Shown piece after piece: positions 9,144 through 17,336 of a stretch of DNA of 64,000 bases; the first letter of the stretch is position 1, and every line of letters starts with the position of its first letter. Under the pieces are notes generated by a model. The model had not been told where the DNA came from. It saw only the letters and a list, made by a program, of their open reading frames with translations, and made no database searches. The translations under genes were made by a program, and so were the position numbers. The stretch is taken from the NCBI RefSeq assembly GCF_902859625.1, contig NZ_CADIJX010000005.1, forward strand, positions 496,001 to 560,000, in the 5' to 3' direction. This DNA comes from Achromobacter pestifer. GTDB taxonomy: Bacteria > Pseudomonadota > Gammaproteobacteria > Burkholderiales > Burkholderiaceae_B.

Positions 9144-9453
9144 GCCCGAGTGGTGAAATTGGTAGACACAAGGGACTTAAACAATTTGAGCCCTTTGGGG
9201 GAAACTCCAAAGGTGTAGCCCGTCAAACTCGGCGAACGCCCTGGACCTGTTCCGAGCCAACGCCGAGCCAAGCCTTGATTGAAAAATCGAGGAAGGTGTA
9301 GAGAGCAGACGGCGGGCACCTACGGCCGCAAGGCTATGGTGAAGGCGTGCTCCAGACCACGAACAGCGCCTCGCGCTGGCGGCGAAAGCCGAAGTGGTAA
9401 GAAAATCCCTCGACCGCAAGGTCGTACCGGTTCGATTCCGGTCTCGGGCACCA
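9144..9453 (+). tRNA. tRNA-Leu(UAA) interrupted by a group I intron
   Basis: Exon 1 is 9144-9178 and exon 2 is 9402-9453; joined they give an 87-nt class II tRNA with encoded CCA. Acceptor arms GCCCGAG (9144-9150) and CTCGGGC (9443-9449) pair perfectly and the discriminator is A. The anticodon stem AGGGA (9171-9175) pairs with TCCCT (9406-9410), and the joined loop reads CTTAAAA with anticodon TAA. The variable arm and the T arm with GGTTCGATTCC are in exon 2. The interruption falls between anticodon bases U34 and A35, the same site as in cyanobacterial tRNA-Leu(UAA). A simple tRNA search may miss this gene or report only half of it. Confidence 0.95.
9179..9401 (+). ncRNA. Self-splicing group I intron (subgroup IC3-like) in tRNA-Leu
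   Basis: 223 nt with no ORF. The base before it is U (9178) and its last base is G (9401), as group I splicing requires. P1: the 5' exon end pairs with GAG-CC at 9188-9192, placing a G.U wobble at the splice site (U9178.G9188). P2: arms at 9192-9200 and 9205-9213 closed by a GAAA tetraloop. The core holds CTCGGCGAA, AACGCCGAGCCAAGCC, GGTGTAGAG and AGACGG (P/Q/R regions). P7: GAGCA (9303-9307) pairs with TGCTC (9348-9352). The layout closely matches the Azoarcus tRNA-Ile intron as I remember it. Very likely active, since otherwise the cell might lack a working tRNA-Leu(UAA). Confidence 0.93.
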
Positions 9454-9597
9454 CCCCCACACACAGCAATACGGCGCGCGCCCCACGCCGCCGCCTACTG
9501 GCGCGCTATCACGACGCCAACTCCCCCCTTTTATCCTTGAAATGCAGGGTATGCCCCAGCAGTCACACCTGACATTCCGGTTTATCGTACCCATGTT

Positions 9598-9607
9598 TTG
9601 TATACAA
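9598..9607. promoter_or_regulatory. Palindrome TTGTATACAA, candidate GntR-family operator
   Basis: A perfect 10-base palindrome about 100 bases before the transporter start. TTGTATACAA-type sites are typical of FadR/VanR-subgroup GntR regulators. No such regulator is in the window, so the link is inferred. Otherwise the 9454-9709 gap holds nothing I can identify. Confidence 0.4.
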
Positions 9608-9709
9608 CTTAAGCATGCATCAATCAGTTAACTGACGGTTCGCCCGGCCATGCAGCACGCGCCCGACGCGGACCCTTTGCCGATACAGGCACACCGAGGG
9701 GACAAACTC

Positions 9710-11050
9710 ATGCGCCGTTTTGCGACATCGTTGTTCGGTCAAGTCGTCTTCGCCCTAGTCCTGGGCGTCATACTGGGACTGGCCGCCCCAGACATCGCCG
9801 CCAAGCTCAAGCCGCTGGGCGATGCCTTCATCAAACTGATCAAGATGATCATTCCCGTGCTGGTTTTCTGCGTCGTGGTGCATGGCATCGCCGGCGCGGG
9901 CGATCTGAAGCGGGTGGGTCGCGTCGGCGTCAAGGCGCTGATCTACTTCGAGGTATTGACAACGCTGGCGCTGGCCCTGGGCCTGCTGGTGGCGATGGTG
10001 TTCAAGCCCGGCGCGGGCATGAATATCGACACCAGCACCCTGGATGCCTCGGCAATGAGCGCCTACATGTCCAACGCGGACAAGCTCACCAGCGGCGGTA
10101 CCGTCGAATTCCTGATGAAGCTCATCCCCACCACCGCCGTCAATCCCTTTGCCACGGGCGACGTGCTCCAGGTCCTGCTGTTTGCCGTGCTGTTCGGCTG
10201 CGCCCTGTCGCAATTGGGCGAACACGGCAAGCCGGTGGTGCGCTTGATCGACGCAACCTCGCGCGTCATGTTCAAGATCATGGGCATCATCATCCGCCTG
10301 GCGCCACTCGGCGTGCTGGGCGCGGTGGCGTTCACCGTGGGCCAATATGGAGTCAGTTCGCTCAAGCAACTGGGCATGCTGGTACTGGTGTTCTATGCGT
10401 CCGTGGCGGTCTTTGTATTCGCCGTGCTGGGGGTGGTGATGCGCGTATGCGGCTTCAGTTTGATCAAGCTGCTGCGCTATCTGCGGGAAGAACTGGCGGT
10501 CGTCTTCGCCACCACGTCGTCGGACAGCGTGCTGCCGCAAGTCATCGCCAAGCTGCGCCACTTGGGTATCCGGGACTCCACGGTGGGCCTCGTGATTCCA
10601 ACGGGCTATTCCTTCAACCTGGACGCCTTCTCCATCTACATCACGCTGGCAGCGGTGTTCATCGCCCAAGCGACCAATACGCCCATCTCCACGGTGGACT
10701 TGCTAAGCATCCTGGCCGTGGCCCTGATCACCTCCAAGGGGGCACATGGCGTGCCCGGCTCGGCCATCGTGATCCTGGCTGCCACCTTGCAAGCCATTCC
10801 GGCGATCCCGGCGATCGGTCTGGTGCTGGTGTTGTCGGTGGACTGGTTCATGGGCATCGCCCGCGCGCTGGGCAACCTGATCGGCAATTGCGTGGCCACG
10901 GTGGCGGTTGGCGCCTGGAACGGCGATATCGACCGCGAGCAGGCTCATGCCGTGCTGGATGGCAAGCGCCCGGCGAGTTTGGCCCCAGCCCCGGTTGATC
11001 CGGAAGCCGATGACGTCGTGCCCTTGCCTGGCTACCAAAGCCGCGCCTGA
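9710..11050 (+). CDS. Dicarboxylate/amino acid:cation symporter (DAACS, DctA-like)
   Basis: A 446-residue inner-membrane carrier of the DctA/GltP family that takes up C4-dicarboxylates or acidic amino acids with protons or sodium. Seen: PLGDAFIKLIKMIIPVLVFC in TM2, the hairpin-1 serine stretch TTSSDSVLPQV, the TM7 motif GYSFNLDAFSIY, and the hairpin-2 motif TSKGAHGVPGSA, then the substrate-binding helix GNLIGNCVATVAVG. DctA itself has NLDG at the TM7 motif and this protein has NLDA, so the substrate may differ. The start at 9710 begins directly at the first membrane helix with a GAGGGG upstream; 20 extra in-frame residues are possible. Monocistronic, with a candidate operator in its leader. 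Confidence 0.9.
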   Translation: MRRFATSLFGQVVFALVLGVILGLAAPDIAAKLKPLGDAFIKLIKMIIPVLVFCVVVHGIAGAGDLKRVGRVGVKALIYFEVLTTLALALGLLVAMVFKPGAGMNIDTSTLDASAMSAYMSNADKLTSGGTVEFLMKLIPTTAVNPFATGDVLQVLLFAVLFGCALSQLGEHGKPVVRLIDATSRVMFKIMGIIIRLAPLGVLGAVAFTVGQYGVSSLKQLGMLVLVFYASVAVFVFAVLGVVMRVCGFSLIKLLRYLREELAVVFATTSSDSVLPQVIAKLRHLGIRDSTVGLVIPTGYSFNLDAFSIYITLAAVFIAQATNTPISTVDLLSILAVALITSKGAHGVPGSAIVILAATLQAIPAIPAIGLVLVLSVDWFMGIARALGNLIGNCVATVAVGAWNGDIDREQAHAVLDGKRPASLAPAPVDPEADDVVPLPGYQSRA

Positions 11051-11115
11051 CGCGCCGTCTGCAACGCCCCGGGGAAAAAACCTTTATTCTTGCGCCTCGC
11101 CTACCCTTTTCCCCA

Positions 11116-11156
11116 CCTGGGCGAGCGGGACGCCACGTGCGTCCCGCCCGCCCAGG
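11116..11156. other. Strong 18-bp hairpin between transporter and PIN gene
   Basis: Arms at 11116-11133 and 11139-11156 (starting CCTGGGCG and ending CGCCCAGG) pair with a single mismatch around the loop CACGT. There is no T-run, so it is either a Rho-aided terminator for the transporter gene, an mRNA end, or an inverted operator. It ends 14 bases before the TTG start proposed for the PIN gene. Confidence 0.5.
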
Positions 11157-11170
11157 GGCCCGACCCCATC

Positions 11171-11788
11171 TTGACCGCTCCAGCCGCTTCTGCCCCTTTC
11201 ATCGTCCTTGACGCTTGCGTCCTCATGTCCGGCATCCTGCGCCGGCTATTGCTGCGTTTGGCGGATGCCAACGTCTACATCCCGGTCTGGACTGACCGCA
11301 TCGGCGAGGAATGGCGCCGCAACGCCTCGCGTATCTGGGATATTCCGCCGGAAGTGATGGCCGAGTTCTGGGCCGACATGAATGCGCGGTTCCCCGAGGC
11401 CAACGAGCGCGACACCGAGGTCTACGAGGCATCGCTGCGCTACAGCGATCCCAAGGACTTCCACGTGATCGCGGCAGGCTTGGCGCGGCGCGCGCGCTGC
11501 GGCCTGCAACAACCGCCCGTGGTGCAGGTGCTGACGTGGAATCTGAAGGATTTCAATCGTTCGGAATTGCGCCGCCAGGGGCTGGATGTCTACAACCCGG
11601 ATCGCATGCTGGTGCAGTGGTGGCAAGCCCATGCGGATCGCATGCGCGAGGCCATCGCGCAGATACCTGCGGATTACGTCGCGCTGGGCCGTGAACCCGA
11701 ACCATTGTCCGCGACCTTGCATCGCGAACGACTGTACGGCCTGAAAAGCCTGGTTGCGCGCGACGCCGCGACTCGCGACGCCGCCTGA
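11171..11788 (+). CDS. PIN-domain protein (VapC-like RNase fold)
   Basis: About 205 residues. The PIN nuclease pattern is visible: FIVLDACVLMSG with the first metal Asp on strand 1, a mid acidic region (FPEANERDTEVYEASLRYSD), DPKDFHVIAAGLAR with the conserved Asp pair, and VLTWNLKDF near the end. PIN proteins are Mg-dependent RNases, often toxins, but no antitoxin-like ORF flanks this gene, so a solitary PIN protein is more likely than a toxin-antitoxin pair. The start is uncertain: an ATG frame from 11090 would run through the strong hairpin at 11116-11156, so TTG at 11171 just before the domain was preferred. Confidence 0.75.
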   Translation: MTAPAASAPFIVLDACVLMSGILRRLLLRLADANVYIPVWTDRIGEEWRRNASRIWDIPPEVMAEFWADMNARFPEANERDTEVYEASLRYSDPKDFHVIAAGLARRARCGLQQPPVVQVLTWNLKDFNRSELRRQGLDVYNPDRMLVQWWQAHADRMREAIAQIPADYVALGREPEPLSATLHRERLYGLKSLVARDAATRDAA

Positions 11789-11821
11789 CGGCGACTCAGG
11801 GCCACGCCCTGGTCGAACGCC

Positions 11822-13039
11822 TTAATGATCGTGATTGCTGGCGGCAAAACCCGCCGCATTCAGAATGTCGATCACTTCCAGGATGTGATCCGGGCCGCGT
11901 GTCTGCAACACAAAGTCCACCTCGACATTGCGCACCGGCAATGACGTGAACGCACGCTGGTGATGCACTTCGGTGATGTTGGCCTGGGCGTCGGCAATCA
12001 GTTTGGTGGCGTGCGCCAAGGCGCCCGGCAGGTCGCGCAGGTCCACGCGAATGCGCGCCAGTCGTCCAGCGCGGACCATGCCGCGTTCGATCAGTTCGCC
12101 CAGCATCAGCGGGTCAATGTTGCCGCCCGTCAGCACCAGGCCGATGCGCTTGCCCTTGAAGCGGTCGCTGCCCGCCTCTTGTGCGCGCAGCAGCGCGGCC
12201 AGGCCGGCGGCACCCGCGCCTTCCACCACGGTCTTTTCAATTTCCAGCAGCACGACGATGGCGTGCTCGATGTCGCTTTCACTGACCAGATCGATGTGGT
12301 CGACCAGCTTGCTGACGATCGGCTGGGTCAGCGCGCCGGGCGACTTCACGGCGATGCCCTCGGCAATGGTGTATTGCCCCTGCGGCATCGCCACACCTTT
12401 GACGGCGGCGTACATCGACGGGAAGCGTTCGGTCTGCACGCCCACGATTTCGATGCCGGGCTTCAGGGCCTTGGCCGCCGTGGCAATCCCGGAGATCAGA
12501 CCACCACCGCCGATGGCGATGACCAGCATGTCCAGCTGAGGCTGGTCTTCCAGCATTTCCAACGCCACGGTGCCCTGCCCGGAGATGACGGCTTCATCGT
12601 CATAGGGGTGGATCATGATCAGGCCACGCGCGCTTGCCAATTCATAGCCATGAGCCTTGGCATCATCGAAGGTATCGCCCGCCAACACCACTTCAGCGCC
12701 GAAGCGGCGCGTGTTCGCCACTTTGACCGTGGGCGTGAAGCGCGGCATCACGATCACGGCCGGCACGCCCATGCGCTGCGCATGGTAGGCCACGCCCTGG
12801 GCATGGTTGCCGGCCGACACCGCGATCACGCCCTTGGCGCGTTCGTCGTCCGACAGGGTCAGCATGCGGTTCAAGGCACCGCGTTCCTTGAACGAGGCCG
12901 TGAATTGCAGATTTTCAAACTTCAGCCAGATCTCGGCGCCGAAGATGTCGGACAGCGTGCGCGACAGGGTAAACGGGGTCTTCAGTACCTGGCCGCGCAG
13001 ATTCTCGCGGGCGGTCTGGATAGAGGCGATATCGATCAC
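11822..13039 (-). CDS. ilvA: Threonine ammonia-lyase (threonine dehydratase) with ACT domain
   Basis: A 405-residue PLP enzyme (fold type II) that deaminates threonine to 2-oxobutanoate, the first step toward isoleucine. The PLP Lys is K51 in ASFKERG, the phosphate loop is GGGGLISG, and SAGNHAQG is conserved. Residues about 330-405 form one ACT domain (ARIRVDLRDLPGALAHATKLI). The single ACT domain and 405-residue length match the shorter TdcB/actinobacterial-type enzyme rather than the E. coli IlvA with its longer regulatory part, so a catabolic role is possible. AGGA precedes the ATG by eight bases. It begins 15 bp after the upstream lipoprotein gene. Confidence 0.93.
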   Translation of the reverse strand: MIDIASIQTARENLRGQVLKTPFTLSRTLSDIFGAEIWLKFENLQFTASFKERGALNRMLTLSDDERAKGVIAVSAGNHAQGVAYHAQRMGVPAVIVMPRFTPTVKVANTRRFGAEVVLAGDTFDDAKAHGYELASARGLIMIHPYDDEAVISGQGTVALEMLEDQPQLDMLVIAIGGGGLISGIATAAKALKPGIEIVGVQTERFPSMYAAVKGVAMPQGQYTIAEGIAVKSPGALTQPIVSKLVDHIDLVSESDIEHAIVVLLEIEKTVVEGAGAAGLAALLRAQEAGSDRFKGKRIGLVLTGGNIDPLMLGELIERGMVRAGRLARIRVDLRDLPGALAHATKLIADAQANITEVHHQRAFTSLPVRNVEVDFVLQTRGPDHILEVIDILNAAGFAASNHDH

Positions 13040-13054
13040 GATGGGTAGATCCTG

Positions 13055-13780
13055 TTAGCGCACAGGCAAGAAATTGAACAACAGCAGGCCCTGCGCATAG
13101 TTGATCCCGATGCGCCGTGAATTCTCGCCGAGCAGGTTGGCGATCAGGTCCAGCCGGCCGATGATGGCGCCGAATTCGCGCTCAAAGCTAAGGTTCGTGG
13201 CGTTCGGGGACATTTCATTGGCCAGCAATAAGAGCTCGCCCTGGTTGTTGCGTCGCGACGCCAGCAACCAGGCGGCGGCCTCGACATTCCGTGCGGCATT
13301 GTAGACCCGCTGGCCGTCCAGCGCGTCGGTGGCGTACAAGCGCGTCTTGCCGTTGTGGGCCGCGATAATGGTGTCGGCCAGGCCATAGATGAAGGCCCCG
13401 ACCCGGTCACCGGTGTAGTTGGGGTCCAGCGATACCGCCAGGATCTGGATATCCCGCAGGCCGGCCAGGTCGCTGGGGGGAATGCGGACTTCGATGGCGT
13501 GCTTGACGCGGTTAACCGCCGTCTTCTGGTCAGGCGAACCGGTCTTGCGCCATTCCCGGGGATTGCGGCGGTAGAGCTTGTCCAGCAAGGAATACAGGCT
13601 GGACAGGTTGTCGCGCACTTCCAGGGTGACGGTGCGGTTGAAATCGGTCTGGGCGAACTGGTCGGCCGACATGTCCTCGCCTTTCGGGCCGCGTTGACCC
13701 GGGCCTGGGCTGCTCATGCAGCCGGCCAGCAACGCCGTCAGCAGCGCCGCCGCGGTAGCGGCTCCCGGCCATCCCGTCAT
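13055..13780 (-). CDS. Putative lipoprotein of unknown function
   Basis: 241 residues. The start MTGWPGAATAAALLTALLAGC is a lipoprotein signal with lipobox LAGC, so the mature protein is anchored through Cys. The rest is an uninterrupted soluble alpha/beta protein with no domain I recognise (FNRTVTLEVRDNLSSLYSLL; VSLDPNYTGDRVGAFIYGLAD; GENSRRIGINYAQGLLLFNF). The start was placed at the signal peptide; the open frame extends 36 codons further. It is 15 bp upstream of ilvA in the same direction and separated from pnp by a terminator. Confidence 0.8.
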   Translation of the reverse strand: MTGWPGAATAAALLTALLAGCMSSPGPGQRGPKGEDMSADQFAQTDFNRTVTLEVRDNLSSLYSLLDKLYRRNPREWRKTGSPDQKTAVNRVKHAIEVRIPPSDLAGLRDIQILAVSLDPNYTGDRVGAFIYGLADTIIAAHNGKTRLYATDALDGQRVYNAARNVEAAAWLLASRRNNQGELLLLANEMSPNATNLSFEREFGAIIGRLDLIANLLGENSRRIGINYAQGLLLFNFLPVR

Positions 13781-13872
13781 GCGTTGCCCATCCCATCCCC
13801 TTGTTCTTGTCCCTTTCTCGCGCACGACTTTACAGGAAAGGCGGGCCGAGTAGGAAGGGGCGCGGCCCAATG

Positions 13873-13900
13873 AAAAACGGCGCCGCAAGGCGCCGTTTTT
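13873..13900. terminator. Bidirectional intrinsic terminator after pnp
   Basis: Perfect 12-base arms AAAAACGGCGCC / GGCGCCGTTTTT around GCAA, lying 21 bases after the pnp stop. A T-run stands on each side, so it works in both directions. Confidence 0.9.
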
Positions 13901-13920
13901 CGATCAATCAGGCAACAAGC

Positions 13921-16083
13921 TTATTCAGCTTGCGGTTCCGATTGGGGGGCAGCTTCCGGAGCAGCAGCAGGTTGCTGTTGCTCGATGCCGCCGATTGCCT
14001 TGATGGACAGGCGCAGACGGCCCTTGTCGTCGGCCTCGATGACCTTGACGCGGACTTGCTGGCCGACCTTCAGCACATCGTTGATGTTCGCGATGCGGTA
14101 GTTGGCGATTTCCGAGATGTGCAGCAGACCGTCGCGGCCCGGCAGCACTTGCACGATGGCGCCGAAGTCCAGCAGACGCAGGACCGAGCCTTCGTAGATC
14201 TGGCCCACTTCGACGTCGGCGGTCAGTTCGACGATGCGGCGCTGGGCTTCTTTGGCCTGCGCTTCGTCGACGCTGGCGATCACGATCGTGCCGTCGTCGG
14301 AGATGTCGATCTGCGTACCGGTTTCTTCGGTCAGGGCGCGGATGGTGGCGCCGCCCTTGCCGATCACGTCGCGGATCTTCTCGGGGTTGATCTTGATGGT
14401 CAGCATGCGCGGGGCGAAAGCCGACAGCTCGCCACGCGAACCGTCCAGCGCTTCCTTCATCTTGGTCAGGATGTGCAGGCGGCCTTCGCGGGCTTGCGCC
14501 AGCGCCACTTGCATGATTTCCTTGGTGATGCCCTGGATCTTGATGTCCATCTGGAGTGCGGTGACGCCGTTTTCGGTGCCCGCAACCTTGAAGTCCATGT
14601 CGCCCAGGTGATCTTCGTCACCCAAGATGTCCGTCAGCACGGCGAACTTGCCACCGTCCAGGATCAGGCCCATGGCCACACCGGCCACGTGATCCTTGAC
14701 CGGCACGCCAGCGTCCATCATGGCCAGCGAGCCGCCGCAGACCGAAGCCATCGACGACGAGCCGTTGGACTCGGTGATTTCCGACACGATGCGGATCGTG
14801 TACTGGAAGTCTTCCGGTGCCGGCAGCAGCGGGATCAGCGAACGCTTGGCCAGACGGCCGTGGCCGATTTCGCGGCGCTTCGGCACACCAATGCGGCCCG
14901 TTTCGCCGGTGGCGAACGGAGGCATGTTGTAGTGCATCATGAAGCGGTCACGGTACTCGCCCATGAGCGCGTCAATGATCTGCTCGTCTTGCTTGGTGCC
15001 CAGCGTGGCCACGACCAGCGCTTGCGTTTCACCACGGGTGAACAGCGCGCTGCCGTGTGCGCGGGGCAGCACGCCCAGACGCACGCTGATGGGGCGCACG
15101 GTGCGCGTGTCGCGACCGTCAATACGCGGTTCGCCGTTCAGGATCTGACCGCGGACAATGGCCGATTCCAGCGAGAACATGATGTTGTCGACGGTCACGG
15201 CGTCAGGCAGCGATTCGCCCTTTTCAGCGGCGGCGGCAGCCAGCTTGGCCGACACGTCAGCCGACACTTCACGCAGCTTGGTGGTGCGGGCTTGCTTTTC
15301 GCGGATCTGGTAGGCGGCGTTCAGGCCTTCCTGGGCAGCCGAGGTCACGGCGGCGATCAGGGCTTGGTCCTTGGCCGGCGCTTGCCAATCCCAATCGGGC
15401 TTGCCAGCGTCCTTCACGAGTTCGTGAATGGCGTTGATGACGGTCTGCATTTGCTGGTGGCCATAGACCACGCCGCCCAACATGACTTCCTCGGACAGCT
15501 CTTGGGCTTCCGATTCCACCATCAGCACGGCGTTTTCCGTACCGGCGACAACCAGGTTCAGCTTCGACGACTTCAGGTCCGAGGCGTTCGGGTTGATGGT
15601 GTATTGACCATCGATGTAACCCACGCGAGCGGCGCCGATCGGGCCCGAGAACGGGATGCCCGAGATGGCCAGAGCGGCCGAGGCGCCGATCATGGCGGCG
15701 ATGTCGGGATCAATCTCAGGATTGACCGACAGCGTGTGGATGACCACTTGGACTTCGTTGTAGAAGTCTTCGGGGAACAGCGGACGCAGCGGACGATCGA
15801 TCAGGCGCGAGGTCAGCGTTTCCTTTTCGGACGGCTTGCCTTCGCGCTTGAAGAACCCACCCGGAATACGGCCGGCAGCGTAGGTCTTCTCGATGTAGTC
15901 GACGGTCAGCGGGAAAAACGTCTGTCCCGGCTTGGCCTTCTTGGAAGCCACGACGGTGGCCAGGACAACGGTGTCCTCGATCGACACCACAACGGCGCCG
16001 GAGGCCTGACGAGCGATCTCGCCAGTTTCCATCACGACCGTGTGCTGGCCGTATTGGAACGATTTTGTCACTTTGTTGAACAT
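13921..16083 (-). CDS. pnp: Polynucleotide phosphorylase
   Basis: A 720-residue 3'-5' phosphorolytic exoribonuclease, the core of the RNA degradosome. Two RNase PH domains are seen ([20 protein letters not shown] at the start; [17 protein letters not shown] in the second core, with SSMASVCGG), then a KH domain ([16 protein letters not shown]) near residue 570 and an S1 domain ([19 protein letters not shown], near residue 630). Full length for the family. It follows rpsO by 94 bp, the conserved rpsO-pnp order, with a hairpin between them. The C-terminus is a short Ala/Gln/Glu-rich tail. Confidence 0.98.
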   Translation of the reverse strand: MFNKVTKSFQYGQHTVVMETGEIARQASGAVVVSIEDTVVLATVVASKKAKPGQTFFPLTVDYIEKTYAAGRIPGGFFKREGKPSEKETLTSRLIDRPLRPLFPEDFYNEVQVVIHTLSVNPEIDPDIAAMIGASAALAISGIPFSGPIGAARVGYIDGQYTINPNASDLKSSKLNLVVAGTENAVLMVESEAQELSEEVMLGGVVYGHQQMQTVINAIHELVKDAGKPDWDWQAPAKDQALIAAVTSAAQEGLNAAYQIREKQARTTKLREVSADVSAKLAAAAAEKGESLPDAVTVDNIMFSLESAIVRGQILNGEPRIDGRDTRTVRPISVRLGVLPRAHGSALFTRGETQALVVATLGTKQDEQIIDALMGEYRDRFMMHYNMPPFATGETGRIGVPKRREIGHGRLAKRSLIPLLPAPEDFQYTIRIVSEITESNGSSSMASVCGGSLAMMDAGVPVKDHVAGVAMGLILDGGKFAVLTDILGDEDHLGDMDFKVAGTENGVTALQMDIKIQGITKEIMQVALAQAREGRLHILTKMKEALDGSRGELSAFAPRMLTIKINPEKIRDVIGKGGATIRALTEETGTQIDISDDGTIVIASVDEAQAKEAQRRIVELTADVEVGQIYEGSVLRLLDFGAIVQVLPGRDGLLHISEIANYRIANINDVLKVGQQVRVKVIEADDKGRLRLSIKAIGGIEQQQPAAAPEAAPQSEPQAE

Positions 16084-16107
16084 GACGATTATTCCTTACA
16101 AATGAAA

Positions 16108-16148
16108 AACCGTGGCCGTCGCGACAATACGTCGCACCGACCACGGTT
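16108..16148 (-). terminator. rpsO-pnp intercistronic hairpin
   Basis: Arms AACCGTGG and CCACGGTT (16108-16115 / 16141-16148) continue into GCGAC/GTCGC (16121-16125 / 16131-16135). Read on the minus strand, the stem is followed by a T-run just before pnp. In E. coli the same gap has a partial terminator and an RNase III site that starts pnp autocontrol; the same role is inferred here. Confidence 0.7.
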
Positions 16149-16177
16149 ATTGCGTCATGGGGAGCCAGCCCCGTCGA

Positions 16178-16447
16178 TCACTTACGCAGACCGAGTTTTT
16201 CGATCAGAGCGCGGTACGAATCGGGATTGCGGCCCTTGAGATAGTCGAGCAGCTTGCGGCGACGGCTGACCATACGCAGCAGACCGCGGCGCGAGTGATG
16301 GTCCTTCATGTGTTCTTTGAAGTGACCAGTCAGTTCGTTGATACGGGCGGTGAGCAGAGCCACCTGAACTTCGGGGGAGCCGGTATCGCCTTGAGCGCGT
16401 TGGAATTGCGCAACGATATCGGATTTCTTGATGTCAGCTACAGACAT
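16178..16447 (-). CDS. rpsO: 30S ribosomal protein S15
   Basis: 89 residues, the standard S15 length. [20 protein letters not shown], then [31 protein letters not shown], the rRNA-binding helices. It binds 16S rRNA and helps assemble the small-subunit platform. It is first in the rpsO-pnp unit on the minus strand. Confidence 0.98.
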   Translation of the reverse strand: MSVADIKKSDIVAQFQRAQGDTGSPEVQVALLTARINELTGHFKEHMKDHHSRRGLLRMVSRRRKLLDYLKGRNPDSYRALIEKLGLRK

Positions 16448-16746
16448 TGATGACCTCTTCGGACATGCGACAGGGCCGAGGTGCCCTGACGTGGTTTGGA
16501 AAAAATTTGCGTGGATCCGGCGATAAGCGTTTTTGCTTTCTCACTGCTGCTTCAATAGCTGCAAAGGTGACCCCGCTTTGGGGTCAAACCTTGCAGCCGG
16601 ACTGCCGGCGCAAAGCATCTTGCAAAATCAATACACTTGATAAAGCTCGATGATTATAGCTGATTCGCTAGAATTACCCCAGAGACGGTTTCGTCCTGCC
16701 CGCGCAGGCTGGCAAGCGAGCGACCGGCGCCCAAGAGGAGCAAGGT
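16448..16746. promoter_or_regulatory. Divergent intergenic region between rpsO and a lipoprotein gene
   Basis: No gene in these 299 bases. On the minus strand TATAAT (complement of 16653-16658) is a good -10 candidate for rpsO, with no clear -35. On the plus strand TAGAAT at 16669-16674 may serve the lipoprotein gene. An inverted repeat GACCCC-GCTTT-GGGGTC lies in the rpsO leader near 16568-16584; a role in S15 autocontrol is possible but not shown. Confidence 0.45.
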
Positions 16747-17265
16747 ATGTCTAATTATTACAAAACGGCCCGCATCGCGCTGGCTTCGCTGGCCCTGACC
16801 GGCCTGACCGCCTGTGCCAACCTGGCCCAGGTACCGCCGGGCACGCCCTACGCCGAGGTGCTGACGCAATTTGGCAAGCCTAACTTTGTCTGCCCGCAAG
16901 CCGGCGGCGGAGAACGAGTGATCTGGACCCAGCAACCGATGGGGCAATACGCCTGGGGCACCAACGTCGGCACCGACGGACGAGTGGGCCAAGTGGTGCC
17001 GCTGCTGACCGACGCGCACTTCAAGGTGCTTGAAACCGGCGACTGGGGACCTGACCGCGTGCGCTGCGAGTTCGGGCCGCCCGCCCGCATCGAAGAGACC
17101 GGCTTGGGTGAAAAGCGCGAAGTCGTCTGGTCATACCGCTATAAAGAGAATGGCGTGTGGAATTCGCTGATGTACGTCTACATGAGCCGCGACGGCAGCA
17201 AGCTGACGCACTTCCACCCCGGCCCCGACCCGATGTACGACGACGAAAAATTCATGTGGCGTTGA
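16747..17265 (+). CDS. Putative outer-membrane lipoprotein
   Basis: 172 residues beginning with a lipoprotein signal (IALASLALTGLTAC, lipobox LTAC), so the mature form is a Cys-anchored envelope protein. The body starts GTPYAEVLTQFGKPNFVC, which resembles the G-x-P...G-x-P turn of SmpA/BamE-like small lipoproteins, and a second similar segment occurs (VRCEFGPPARIEETG), suggesting an internal duplication. An excellent ribosome site (GAGGAG) lies eight bases upstream. Function unknown; the BamE-like reading is weak. Confidence 0.8.
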   Translation: MSNYYKTARIALASLALTGLTACANLAQVPPGTPYAEVLTQFGKPNFVCPQAGGGERVIWTQQPMGQYAWGTNVGTDGRVGQVVPLLTDAHFKVLETGDWGPDRVRCEFGPPARIEETGLGEKREVVWSYRYKENGVWNSLMYVYMSRDGSKLTHFHPGPDPMYDDEKFMWR

Positions 17266-17285
17266 TTGCATCCCGCCGCCACATC

Positions 17286-17315
17286 AAAAAACCCGCCAGC
17301 TGGCGGGTTTTTTTT
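17286..17315. terminator. Intrinsic terminator between convergent genes
   Basis: A-run, palindrome CCCGCCAGCTGGCGGG, then T-run. Symmetric, so it serves both the lipoprotein gene and pssA. Confidence 0.92.
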
Positions 17316-17336
17316 AATGCGATCACGGGACTGGAA

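Noticed and set aside
9179..9401. Homing endonuclease inside the tRNA intron
   Set aside because: The intron is only 223 nt and holds no usable reading frame.
11171..11788. VapBC toxin-antitoxin pair
   Set aside because: The PIN protein is longer than typical VapC and no antitoxin-sized ORF overlaps or precedes it.
13801..16239. 812-residue open frame on the plus strand opposite pnp
   Set aside because: Antisense to a complete, certain pnp gene. It is the usual GC-rich shadow frame, rich in His, Arg, Gln and Asp with no domain.
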